NCBI GenBank assembly: GCA_021791495.1
Contig: JAJYWN010000081.1
Location: 19,344 to 83,343 of the forward strand
Direction: 5' to 3'
Source of the DNA: Bacillota bacterium
GTDB lineage: Bacteria; Bacillota; Sulfobacillia; JAJYWN01
Length of the DNA stretch: 64,000 nucleotides
Both the position numbers and the translations under genes were made by a program. Below, one piece after another: positions 54,256-62,128 of the stretch (the first letter of the stretch is position 1; each line of letters opens with the position of its first letter). The notes beneath the pieces were generated by a model. It searched no databases, was not told where the DNA came from, and saw only the letters and a list, made by a program, of their open reading frames with translations.

Positions 54256-54960
54256 ATGCGTCCCCTCATCGGCCTCTCATGTTCCCACGACTCGGACAAA
54301 GAAACCAGCACTCTTAACCTCACCTATTCCAGAGGGGTGGAGAAGGCCGGCGGGCTGCCCGTGGTCCTCCCTTTGACCACGGACAAGGAAACGCTCAGCG
54401 AGACACTGTTGCGCTTGGACGGCCTGCTCCTGACGGGCGGCCCGGATCTTGACCCTTCCTTTTTCGGAGAAGAACCCTGGCCAAAGCTGGGCGGGATTTC
54501 GCCGGACCGGGACGCCATGGAGATCTACCTGGCCAAGCAGGCCCTATCGCGCGATTTGCCCCTTTTTGGAATCTGCCGCGGTATCCAGACCTTGAACGTG
54601 GCCGCCGGCGGTTCCCTGATTCAGGACATTTCGACCGCCGTCAAGGAGCCGTTGAAACACCGCCAGGACGCTCCGCGGTGGCACGGCAGCCATAGCGTCA
54701 CTGTCGTCACCGGTAGCAGGCTGGCGGCCATCCTTGGGACGGATTCGCTCCGCGTGAACACCTTCCACCACCAGTCCGTCAAGGAGCTGGCTGAGGGGTT
54801 AGTCGCCGTGGCCCATGCGCCGGACGGCGTCATCGAGGCCATCGAAAGCACCCGCCACCGTTTTGCCATCGGCGTCCAGTGGCATCCCGAGGGCATGTGG
54901 GAGCGCCACAGCGTACAGCTGCGGCTTTTCTCGGCGCTGGTGCGGGCGGCGTCGCAGTAG
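54256..54960 (+). CDS. Gamma-glutamyl-GABA hydrolase-type class I amidotransferase (C26)
   Basis: A PuuD-like glutamine amidotransferase fold that cleaves gamma-glutamyl amides. The triad is complete: Cys107 in FGICRGIQTLN, His and Glu in GVQWHPEGMW. TGGPDLDPSFF and VNTFHHQSV are typical. AAGGAGG precedes the ATG. It opens a run of C-N hydrolase genes up to 59427. The natural substrate is not shown. Confidence 0.88.
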   Translation: MRPLIGLSCSHDSDKETSTLNLTYSRGVEKAGGLPVVLPLTTDKETLSETLLRLDGLLLTGGPDLDPSFFGEEPWPKLGGISPDRDAMEIYLAKQALSRDLPLFGICRGIQTLNVAAGGSLIQDISTAVKEPLKHRQDAPRWHGSHSVTVVTGSRLAAILGTDSLRVNTFHHQSVKELAEGLVAVAHAPDGVIEAIESTRHRFAIGVQWHPEGMWERHSVQLRLFSALVRAASQ

Positions 54961-55012
54961 CAGCAGCTGTAGACGTAGAAGCGGTGGCAGCGGCAAAGGG
55001 GGCGCTGGGCGC

Positions 55013-56248
55013 ATGGGTGGCACGGGTTCGGGCAGGCCGAGGGCGCGGGAGGCGGGGGTCAGGATCGGCCTATTGCCCACCGGTCCGCTGAACGCCATCA
55101 CCGATGTGGCGGGAATCCTGGTGGGGCACACCACTCTGATTTCCGGCGCGGGCCCGCTGGTGCCGGGCGCCGGCCCGGTGCGGACCGGGGTCACGGCCAT
55201 CAAGCCTCATCCCGGCAACGTCTTCCGGGATAAGGTCACGGCGGCGGTCCACGTCATCAATGGCTTCGGCAAGTCCACCGGTTTCCCACAAGTGGAGGAA
55301 CTGGGCACTATCGAGACGCCGATCCTGCTCACGAATACCCTCAGCGTGGGGCAGGTGAGCGACGCCCTGATCGGATACATGCTGGACCAGAACCCCGACA
55401 TCGGCATCTCCACCGTCGGCACGGTGAACCCTGTGGTGGGGGAGTGCAACGACGGTTACCTGAACGACATCCGCGGCCGCCACGTCAAGGCCGAACACGT
55501 CTATGCAGCCTTGGACGCGGCGGCGGGCGGGCCCGTAGCCGAGGGGGCCGTGGGTGGCGGGACCGGAATGACCTGCTACGGGTGGAAGGGCGGCATCGGG
55601 ACGGCTTCGCGCGTGGTGGCGGCCGGTGGGAGCGCCACCAATTTCGGAGGCGACGCTGTCGGCGGCGCATATACCTTGGGGGCACTCGTCCAGGCGAACT
55701 TCGGGTCGCGGCGGCACCTGACCATCAACGGCGTAGCCATAGGCCAGGAGCTGGCCGGCTGGGACGGGGGCCCTGCCGGTGCCCGAGCAGGCGGCCGCAC
55801 TGCCTCCGCGGGCGCAGGTGGCCGTGCGGATGGCGACGCCGGCGAGTCCCTTGAACTGGGCTCCATCATGACCGTCCTGGCCACCGACGCGCCGCTCACG
55901 GTGCGCCAGCTGAAGCGGGTGGCCCACCGCGCCGCGGGTGGGCTGGCGCGGACCGGGTCTGTGTTCGGGAACGGCAGCGGCGATTTCGTCATCGCCTTTA
56001 CCACCGCCAACCGGGTCCCCATCGACGCCGGCGAGCGGCTGCTCCATTACGACCGCCTGCCCGATGACAGCCGGCCCTTCAGCGACCTTTTCGCCGCCGC
56101 CGTGGAGGCGGTGGAGGAGGCCGTCCTAAATGCCCTTTTCGCCGCCGACACTATGGTTGGCCGCGACGGTCACGTCCGCTACGGATTGCCCATCGATGAG
56201 GTTCTGAACATCTTGCGCCGGCACGCGGCGCTGTCGGAGGAGAGATAA
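55013..56248 (+). CDS. P1-family peptidase (DmpA/BapA type)
   Basis: A self-cleaving N-terminal-nucleophile aminopeptidase. The likely autocleavage site is Gly283-Ser284 in LELGSIMTVLATDAPL, matching Gly-Ser of DmpA; Ser284 would be the nucleophile. Other landmarks are GAVGGGTGMTCYGWKGGIGTASR and FGNGSGDFVIAF. A Gly/Ala-rich insert lies before the cleavage site (about 255-280). I use ATG 55013; the frame is open to 54815 only because it shadows the C26 gene. Members release D-amino acids or beta-amino acids from peptides. Confidence 0.88.
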   Translation: MGGTGSGRPRAREAGVRIGLLPTGPLNAITDVAGILVGHTTLISGAGPLVPGAGPVRTGVTAIKPHPGNVFRDKVTAAVHVINGFGKSTGFPQVEELGTIETPILLTNTLSVGQVSDALIGYMLDQNPDIGISTVGTVNPVVGECNDGYLNDIRGRHVKAEHVYAALDAAAGGPVAEGAVGGGTGMTCYGWKGGIGTASRVVAAGGSATNFGGDAVGGAYTLGALVQANFGSRRHLTINGVAIGQELAGWDGGPAGARAGGRTASAGAGGRADGDAGESLELGSIMTVLATDAPLTVRQLKRVAHRAAGGLARTGSVFGNGSGDFVIAFTTANRVPIDAGERLLHYDRLPDDSRPFSDLFAAAVEAVEEAVLNALFAADTMVGRDGHVRYGLPIDEVLNILRRHAALSEER

Positions 56249-56250
56249 CT

Positions 56251-57273
56251 TTGCCGGGCGTCTTGGTTCATGTTACCCGCGGTCCGATCGTCGAGTCGGT
56301 CCACCGCGGTGATCTGGCCGTGGTGGAGTCCGCGGGGAAACTTCTGCATCACGTCGGCGACCCCGACCGTGTCACCTACTTCCGTTCCTCGTCCAAGCCC
56401 ATCCAGGCGCTGGCGGTGGTCCTTTCAGGGGCCGTGGACCGTTTCGGCCTCACCGAGCGGGAACTGGCCGTGACTTGCGCTTCCCATAACGCCGAGGACT
56501 TCCACGTCGAAGCCGTCCTTTCGGTCCTGGCCAAGGCCGGGCTGGGTGAGGAGTCTCTGCAGTGCGGCACGCATTTACCCCTTGACCGGGCCAGCGCGGC
56601 CCGCCTGGTCGCGGCCGGTCGCGAATCGACGAGTGTCCACAGTAACTGCTCGGGCAAGCACTCCGGCATGCTGGCGGCCTGCCGGGCCATGGGCTGGTCG
56701 ACGGCGGATTACATCAGCCCCGACCACCCCCTCCAGAGGTGGAACCGGGAATTGGTGGCCACCGTCTGCGACTACCCGGCGAAGGACATCGCCATCGGCA
56801 TCGACGGCTGCGGCGTGCCGGTCTTCGGGCTTCCGGTCCGGAACATGGCCTATGGCTTCGCGCGGTTGGCCGACCCCGACACCTTGCCGTCCGAACTGCG
56901 CGCGGCCGCGCGGCGCGTCGTCGCCGCCATGCAGGCCTACCCCGAGATGGTGGCCGGGACGAACCGCTTCTGCAGCGACCTGATGCGCATCGCCGCTGGG
57001 AAAGTGGTGGCGAAATCGGGGGCTGAGGCCGTCTACTGCGCCGGTTTTCTTAAAGGGAGGACGCCCGCCACAGTGGAGCGCGGGATGGGGGCGGCAGTGA
57101 AGATTGACGATGGCGGCTCGAGGGCCACGGCCCCGGTGATGATGAAGGTCATGACCGACCTGGGCGTCCTGGACGCCGAAGGGGCAGCGGCCCTGAAACG
57201 CTACGCCCATCCCGAGAACCGGAACTTCCGAAACGACCTGTGCGGCGAGATCAGAGTGGCTTTTGACTGGTGA
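56251..57273 (+). CDS. L-asparaginase of the Rhizobium etli type
   Basis: A 340-aa protein of the asparaginase II family (Pfam 06089), unrelated to E. coli AnsB. Landmarks are VTRGPIVESVHRGDLAVV, YFRSSSKPIQALAVV, TCASHNAEDFH, HSNCSGKHSGMLAAC and IDGCGVPVFGLP. Cys in these motifs binds zinc in known members. It starts with TTG 2 nt after the P1 peptidase stop, so the two are co-transcribed. Confidence 0.87.
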   Translation: MPGVLVHVTRGPIVESVHRGDLAVVESAGKLLHHVGDPDRVTYFRSSSKPIQALAVVLSGAVDRFGLTERELAVTCASHNAEDFHVEAVLSVLAKAGLGEESLQCGTHLPLDRASAARLVAAGRESTSVHSNCSGKHSGMLAACRAMGWSTADYISPDHPLQRWNRELVATVCDYPAKDIAIGIDGCGVPVFGLPVRNMAYGFARLADPDTLPSELRAAARRVVAAMQAYPEMVAGTNRFCSDLMRIAAGKVVAKSGAEAVYCAGFLKGRTPATVERGMGAAVKIDDGGSRATAPVMMKVMTDLGVLDAEGAAALKRYAHPENRNFRNDLCGEIRVAFDW

Positions 57274-57335
57274 GAAGGGGGCATTCCTGGCAGCTCTTGG
57301 GTCTGATTTCTCGATGCTAAAAAGGAGGCTTTCTC

Positions 57336-58199
57336 ATGCTTAAGACCAATCGCGACAAGCTGGTGGCCATCTCGGTCCAGGGCGAAATCACCCATCCCGG
57401 CGTCGCCAGCGCCTACCGTGTGGGCTGGGACGGCGTGGCCCGCGTGCTGCCCGGCACCGGCGGGATCACCTATAACGTGCGCATCGGCGACTGCTGCATC
57501 GGCTGGGCCGGCGACCACGTGGAACCCGGCGTGACCACGAAGAACCTGAAGGACGAGCGGCAGAACATGGCCTATAACTACTACGCCTGCATCGGCAACA
57601 CCGCCACGGTGGTGAGCGGCGATGCCAAGGGGGCCAAGGGCCGCGTCACCGGTAAGCACGGCGGCGCTGAACACGTTATCGTGGACTTCGACCCCAGCGA
57701 CATGGAGAAGATGGCCATCGGTGACCGGGTCCAGATCAAGGGCTACGGCCTCGGCCTCGTCCTCACCGACTTCCCCGGCGTGAAGGTCATGTCCCTCTCT
57801 CCCGACATCCTTGATAAGATGGACGTCAAAGTGGTGAAAGGCAAGCTCCAGGTGCCCGTGACTCATATCGTTCCCTGCCAGCTCATGGGGTCCGGCCTGG
57901 GCGGCCAGATGGCCGAGAAGGGCGACTACGATATCATGACCCACGACAAGGCCTACATCAAAGAACAGGGCCTCGATGATCTCCGGTTCGGCGATCTGGT
58001 GGCCATCCCCGATCACGCCTCTTTCTACGGCCGCCAGTACCAGCGCGGCTCCATGACCATCGGCGTGGTCGTCCACTCCGACTGCAACGGTTCCGGCCAC
58101 GGGCCCGGCATCACCACCCTCTTGACCAGCATGACCAGCGAGATCGCCCCCGTCGTGAGCGAAAAGGCGAACCTGGCCCACTTCTTCGGGATCGAGTAA
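57336..58199 (+). CDS. DUF4438 family protein
   Basis: A 287-aa soluble protein of DUF4438, common in amino-acid-fermenting anaerobes. Conserved-looking stretches are YRVGWDGVARVLPG, CCIGWAGDHVEPGV, GAKGRVTGKHGGAEHV, VMSLSPDILDKM and a C-terminal GHGPGITTLLTS. The function is not known. AAAGGAGG precedes the ATG. It sits between an asparaginase and an M20 amidohydrolase, which suggests an amide or amino-acid-derived substrate, but nothing in the sequence proves it. Confidence 0.8.
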   Translation: MLKTNRDKLVAISVQGEITHPGVASAYRVGWDGVARVLPGTGGITYNVRIGDCCIGWAGDHVEPGVTTKNLKDERQNMAYNYYACIGNTATVVSGDAKGAKGRVTGKHGGAEHVIVDFDPSDMEKMAIGDRVQIKGYGLGLVLTDFPGVKVMSLSPDILDKMDVKVVKGKLQVPVTHIVPCQLMGSGLGGQMAEKGDYDIMTHDKAYIKEQGLDDLRFGDLVAIPDHASFYGRQYQRGSMTIGVVVHSDCNGSGHGPGITTLLTSMTSEIAPVVSEKANLAHFFGIE

Positions 58200-58233
58200 C
58201 CGGCCGGAATGTTCGAGACAGGAGGCCAGACTG

Positions 58234-59427
58234 ATGGCTGACCAAGACGCAACCGCCGAGAGAGTAGCATCCCAGGCTCGCGCGCTCCGCGATGAGCTTG
58301 TGGCCATCCGGCGCGACATCCACCGCCACCCCGAACTGGGGATGGAGGAAGTCCGCACCGCCGGAATCGCCGCCGATTACCTTGAGAAGCTGGGCATCGA
58401 GGTCCAGCGCGCGGTGGGGGGCACCACGGCCGTGGTGGGGCTGCTGCGTGGCGCCAGGCCGGGGAAGACCGTGGCCTTGCGAGCCGACATGGACGCCCTG
58501 CCCATCAAAGACCAGAAGGATGTGGACTATAAGTCCACGGTCGACGGCAAGATGCACGCCTGCGGTCACGACGGGCACACCGCCATGCTGATGGGGACGG
58601 CCAAGGTGCTGGCGGGCCTGCGCGGAGAGTTGTCCGGGAACGTCAAGTTCCTGTTCCAGCCGGCCGAGGAAGGCCCTGGCGGTGCCGAGCCTATGGTGAA
58701 GGCCGGTGTCATGCGGGGCGTCGACGGCGTCTTCGGAGCGCACCTCTTCTCCGACCTACCGGTGGGTCAGATCGGTGTGCGGTCTGGACCCGCGTCGGCG
58801 GCGGCTTCCAGTTTCCAACTCAAGATTAAGGGGCACGGTGGACACGCCGCCCACCCTAACCAGGGGGTGGACGCCATCGCCCTCACTGGTCAGGTCATCA
58901 CGGCCCTGCAGACCATCGTCAGCCGCGAGACCGACCCGGTGGAGCCGGCGGTGCTGACCATCGGGACCATCAACGGTGGCTACCGTCGCAACGTGATCTG
59001 TGATGAAGTGACCATGACCGGCACTATCCGCACGCTGGATCCGGCCCTGCACGAGCGGGTCCCGCGGCGGATGGAAGCCATCGTCAAGGGGATCACCGAG
59101 TCGATGCGTGGCGGCTACGAGCTGCAGGTCCGGTTCGGTTACCCATCGGTCGTAAACGCCCCCGAGATGGCCGAGATCTGCTCCGGGGCGGCCACCGCCG
59201 TGGTGGGGGCGGGGAATGTGATCATCGTCCCGCCCACCATGGGGGCGGAGGACTTCTCGTATTTTGCCCGCGAAGTGCCCGGCATGTTCTTCCGCGTGGG
59301 CGGGAACAACGCCGCCAAAGGGCTGATCTATCCCGGGCACCATTCGAAATACGACTTCGATGAGGATGCCTTGCCCATTGGGGTGGCGGTCATGGCGTTG
59401 TCGGCCTTGGAATTCCTAGCGCAGTAG
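58234..59427 (+). CDS. M20D amidohydrolase (N-acyl amino acid hydrolase type)
   Basis: An aminoacylase/hippurate hydrolase-like enzyme. Landmarks are IHRHPELGMEEVRTA, LRADMDALPIKD, MHACGHDGHTAMLMG, QPAEEGPGGAEPM and the C-terminal HHSKYDFDEDAL. It removes an acyl group from an amino acid with a bound metal pair. AGGAGG precedes the ATG. It ends the hydrolase cluster at a hairpin. Confidence 0.92.
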   Translation: MADQDATAERVASQARALRDELVAIRRDIHRHPELGMEEVRTAGIAADYLEKLGIEVQRAVGGTTAVVGLLRGARPGKTVALRADMDALPIKDQKDVDYKSTVDGKMHACGHDGHTAMLMGTAKVLAGLRGELSGNVKFLFQPAEEGPGGAEPMVKAGVMRGVDGVFGAHLFSDLPVGQIGVRSGPASAAASSFQLKIKGHGGHAAHPNQGVDAIALTGQVITALQTIVSRETDPVEPAVLTIGTINGGYRRNVICDEVTMTGTIRTLDPALHERVPRRMEAIVKGITESMRGGYELQVRFGYPSVVNAPEMAEICSGAATAVVGAGNVIIVPPTMGAEDFSYFAREVPGMFFRVGGNNAAKGLIYPGHHSKYDFDEDALPIGVAVMALSALEFLAQ

Positions 59428-59454
59428 GTCCGCCCCTGGTTTCCAGGCAGGAAT

Positions 59455-59492
59455 GAGGAGCCGGCTCCGGCAGACGCCGGGACCGGCTCCTC
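59455..59492. terminator. Bidirectional terminator-like hairpin
   Basis: GAGGAGCCGG pairs with CCGGCTCCTC, extended inside by TCCGGC/GCCGGG, giving a long GC-rich stem. It lies between two convergent genes, 28 nt past the M20D stop. AACTTTC follows on the plus strand. Classic T-runs are missing. Confidence 0.6.
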
Positions 59493-59497
59493 AACTT

Positions 59498-59743
59498 TCA
59501 TCTCTCGCCCAACAAGGTCTTCAGCTGTGCCATCTTTTCCTTGATCCGACGGGCGTCGCTTTCGTATTCTTCTTCCATGCCCTTCAGACGCATGGCGCCG
59601 ATGTGGACGCCGGTCTGCTTCAGAACGTAGTTGCGCTCGTGCTCCAGATCCTCCAGCTCTTCCTGGAGCGCTCTGAGTTGTGCTTCGATGGCCGCGCGGT
59701 CTGCCTTCACATCCGGAGACGAGGCTTTCTCGGCTTCTGCCAC
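59498..59743 (-). CDS. Small coiled-coil protein
   Basis: An 81-aa acidic helical protein. Heptad-like sequence runs through DRAAIEAQLRALQEELEDLE and EYESDARRIKEKMAQLKTLL. I use GTG 59743 because AGGAGGT lies 8 nt upstream; earlier in-frame GTG 59752 overlaps that site. No family was recognised. It may be a structural or regulatory partner protein. It is transcribed away from the DUF362 operon. Confidence 0.65.
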   Translation of the reverse strand: MAEAEKASSPDVKADRAAIEAQLRALQEELEDLEHERNYVLKQTGVHIGAMRLKGMEEEYESDARRIKEKMAQLKTLLGER

Positions 59744-59823
59744 TTCCGGCACCTCCTGCCATAACACCAGATAATTATACCCATGGGGGTATTATACCGA
59801 TCGTCCTCATTTTACTCCAGCCG
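59744..59823. promoter_or_regulatory. Divergent promoter-like AT-rich region
   Basis: ATTATACC occurs twice, at 59773 and 59791, 18 bp apart, around CATGGGGGT. On the minus strand this gives two TATAAT hexamers before the coiled-coil gene; on the plus strand TATTAT stands before the DUF362 genes. Matching -35 boxes are not clear. Confidence 0.4.
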
Positions 59824-59949
59824 GTGACCAAGGTCAACGGCGACCAGGTTGTCGCGGTTAAAGCAGGTTATGGCCGCGGAATCGCCGAATCGGTGGAGAC
59901 ACTGCTGTTGGCGAATGGAAAGGAGCAGTTCATTCTAGGCCATGGGTGA
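59824..59949 (+). CDS. Small ORF overlapping the DUF362 start
   Basis: A 41-aa frame (MTKVNGDQVVAVKAGYGRG to KEQFILGHG) ends 8 nt inside the DUF362 gene. The frame continues upstream, so the start (GTG 59824) is a guess, and no ribosome binding site precedes it. The DUF362 ATG has no well-placed site of its own, which fits coupling to this frame. No family was recognised; it could be a relic. Confidence 0.3.
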   Translation: MTKVNGDQVVAVKAGYGRGIAESVETLLLANGKEQFILGHG

Positions 59950-61207
59950 TGATTTTGAGCGCAGGCCGAGGGTAGCCCTAGTCCCTTGCCGAGACTATGA
60001 TCCGGCCACCGTCAACGCCGCCATCGACCGGGCCCTGGAGCTGATCGGAGGCATCTCATCCCTTGACCTGGCCGGCAAAACGGTCCTGGTCAAACCCAAC
60101 CTGCTCTCTCCGAAGCCTCCCGAGGAAGCCGTCACCACTCATCCGACCGTGGTGGCCGCCCTATGCCGCCGGTTCATCGCGGCCGGCGCCAGAGTCCTGG
60201 TGGGCGACAGTGCCGGTGGGTCCATGGCCGGTCGCGCGCCCACCGTCCGCGCCCTGAAGGTGAGCGGTGTCGGTGAGGCTGCCGAAGAAGCGGGCGCCGA
60301 AGTCCTGAACTTCGAGAGCACCGGGACCATTGCCCGCCCCAGTCCGCGCGGCTCCGAACTGCCTCCATACCACCTGGCCCGCCCGGTCCTCGAGGCCGAC
60401 CTCGTGATCTCCGCCTGCAAGCTGAAAACCCACGGCCTGACCATCCTGACGGGCGCCGTAAAGAACTTCTTCGGCAGCATCCCGGGTCTCCGGAAGGCTC
60501 ACTACCATGCGTCCGCCCCGAACATCGAAGCCTTCTCCAACGTCCTGGTCGACATCTATCAGCTCATTCGCCCAGGGCTGGCCGTGATGGACGCCGTGGA
60601 CTCGATGGAGGGCGACGGCCCCTCCGCCGGCCGTCCTCGCCGCACCGGGGTGATCCTGGCCAGCCTGAACCCTTTGGCTGTGGACGTCGTCGCCGCCGCC
60701 CTCATTGGCATAGAGCCGGTCGCGGTCCCCACCACCCGCCTCGCCGCCGCCCGCGGTCTGGGTCCAGTGACCCTTGATGACCTGGAGATCGTGGGAATGT
60801 CGCTGGAGGAGGCCCGGCCGGCCTTCCGGTCCTTCGCCCTCCCACACGACGTCATCCTCCGCCTGGCACGGCACGGCCGCGTGCCGTCGGTTGCCCTTGG
60901 CGCCCTGATCTCGTTCCTGAAGACCCGTCCCCGGGCGAATCGGTCCACCTGCACCGGCTGCAAGATCTGTTTTCAAAACTGCCCCGTCCACGCCATCTCC
61001 GTGCCGGACCGCTACCCGGTCGTGGATTACGATAAGTGCATCGAGTGCCTTTGCTGCCATGAGCTCTGCCCCGAGAGGGCTATGGAACTGGTCCACCGAA
61101 ACCCGCTGGCCCGCGCGGTACTAGCGGCATACGGAGGTTCCACGCAGGAAAGACGAAGGCCCGCCAAGAAGTCGCCTTCACGCCAAAGGGGAGGGGAAGC
61201 CAATTGA
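59942..61207 (+). CDS. DUF362 domain protein with C-terminal ferredoxin
   Basis: DUF362 (about 10-290) shows VLVKPNLLSPKPPEEAVTTHP, ISACKLKTHGLTILTGAVKNFFGSIPG and DAVDSMEGDGPSAG. Two [4Fe-4S] motifs follow near 335-370: CTGCKICFQNCP and CIECLCCHELCP. Such proteins are common in anaerobes, and their reaction is unknown; an electron-transfer role is likely. The basic tail holds RPAKKSPSRQRGG. The stop overlaps the next start (ATTGA). Confidence 0.87.
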   Translation: MGDDFERRPRVALVPCRDYDPATVNAAIDRALELIGGISSLDLAGKTVLVKPNLLSPKPPEEAVTTHPTVVAALCRRFIAAGARVLVGDSAGGSMAGRAPTVRALKVSGVGEAAEEAGAEVLNFESTGTIARPSPRGSELPPYHLARPVLEADLVISACKLKTHGLTILTGAVKNFFGSIPGLRKAHYHASAPNIEAFSNVLVDIYQLIRPGLAVMDAVDSMEGDGPSAGRPRRTGVILASLNPLAVDVVAAALIGIEPVAVPTTRLAAARGLGPVTLDDLEIVGMSLEEARPAFRSFALPHDVILRLARHGRVPSVALGALISFLKTRPRANRSTCTGCKICFQNCPVHAISVPDRYPVVDYDKCIECLCCHELCPERAMELVHRNPLARAVLAAYGGSTQERRRPAKKSPSRQRGGEAN

Positions 61208-61932
61208 CGGAAGATGAAAAGCCGGCATCCCAAGACGAGACCGGCCGGCGGCTCGGTTCGGCGGCGGCGGCCACACACGGTAAGGACCTGCTAAAGCGGA
61301 AACAGGAGTACGACCGTCAAGTTAGGGCGGAGCGCGAGCAAGAGCGTCGGCGCGCCGAAGAGGAGGAGCGCCGGCGGAAGGAAAGTGCCGTACAAGGCCG
61401 CCAGACCCGTGGAGCGGCCGCCGACGGCCAATCGCCTCGCCGCGCCCCCGGCTCCATCACAGCCCCCGGCGGCGCTCTGGGCCCGGTCATAACCTCCCGT
61501 TCAGCCGAGGACGAGAAGGAGGACCAGGTCCTGCTGACCTGGAAGGTCCACCTTCTGAGACGGAACCGCAAGACCGGCACGTGGCTGGGAATCGCCGTCT
61601 TGGCCGGTGTCTCCGTGGTCTGGATTTCATTCCATAGTATCGGTTGGGTCCTTCTGTCGCTGGTACTCCTCCTGGGATCGATTACCACCTATATCCTCCC
61701 GATCACCTATACCCTGACCGACCGGGAGTTACGGATGCGCACCCTCGTGGCCAATGAAGCCAAGCCCTGGCGTAGGTTCGCGGGTTTCTCGGTCTACTCC
61801 GACGCGGTCCACGTGGCTTTCGACCAGCACTCCTTCAGAGGTCGCATGTTGCGTGGGTACACTCTCTACTTCGAAGGCAACCGCGAGGAAGTCATGGCCA
61901 TCGTCCGCGATAGGGTGAAGCCGCGGTCCTAG
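61204..61932 (+). CDS. Membrane protein with charged coiled coil and PH-like domain
   Basis: TTG 61204, behind GGGAGGGGAAG, overlaps the DUF362 stop. Residues 25-65 are highly charged and helical (KRKQEYDRQVRAEREQERR). After a Gly/Pro/Ala spacer come two membrane helices (about 120-160, WLGIAVLAGVSVVWISF and WVLLSLVLLLGSITTYIL). The remainder (ITYTLTDRELRMRTLVANE to REEVMAIVRDRV) resembles a bacterial PH domain. The function is unknown; the topology suggests a cytosolic scaffold on the membrane. Confidence 0.7.
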   Translation: MTEDEKPASQDETGRRLGSAAAATHGKDLLKRKQEYDRQVRAEREQERRRAEEEERRRKESAVQGRQTRGAAADGQSPRRAPGSITAPGGALGPVITSRSAEDEKEDQVLLTWKVHLLRRNRKTGTWLGIAVLAGVSVVWISFHSIGWVLLSLVLLLGSITTYILPITYTLTDRELRMRTLVANEAKPWRRFAGFSVYSDAVHVAFDQHSFRGRMLRGYTLYFEGNREEVMAIVRDRVKPRS

Positions 61933-62128
61933 ACGATTTTCGCAGGTCGAATAATACGGGTCACCGCAAAAGGACTTTGGGTAAAACGGTCGAATTTTCC
62001 CTAAAGCTTTTTACGAGTCTTCCGTGATTTCCAGTAGCTATGGTCGTAGCCTTAATCGTTCATGATTTCTTTCCCGTTCCCCAATTCGCAAAACTGCTGC
62101 TCTAATTAGGGAGTAAAGGAGGGGTAGA

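Noticed and set aside
54815..55012. N-terminal extension of the P1 peptidase
   Set aside because: Overlaps the C26 hydrolase gene and is Arg/Ser-rich; family sequence begins after ATG 55013.
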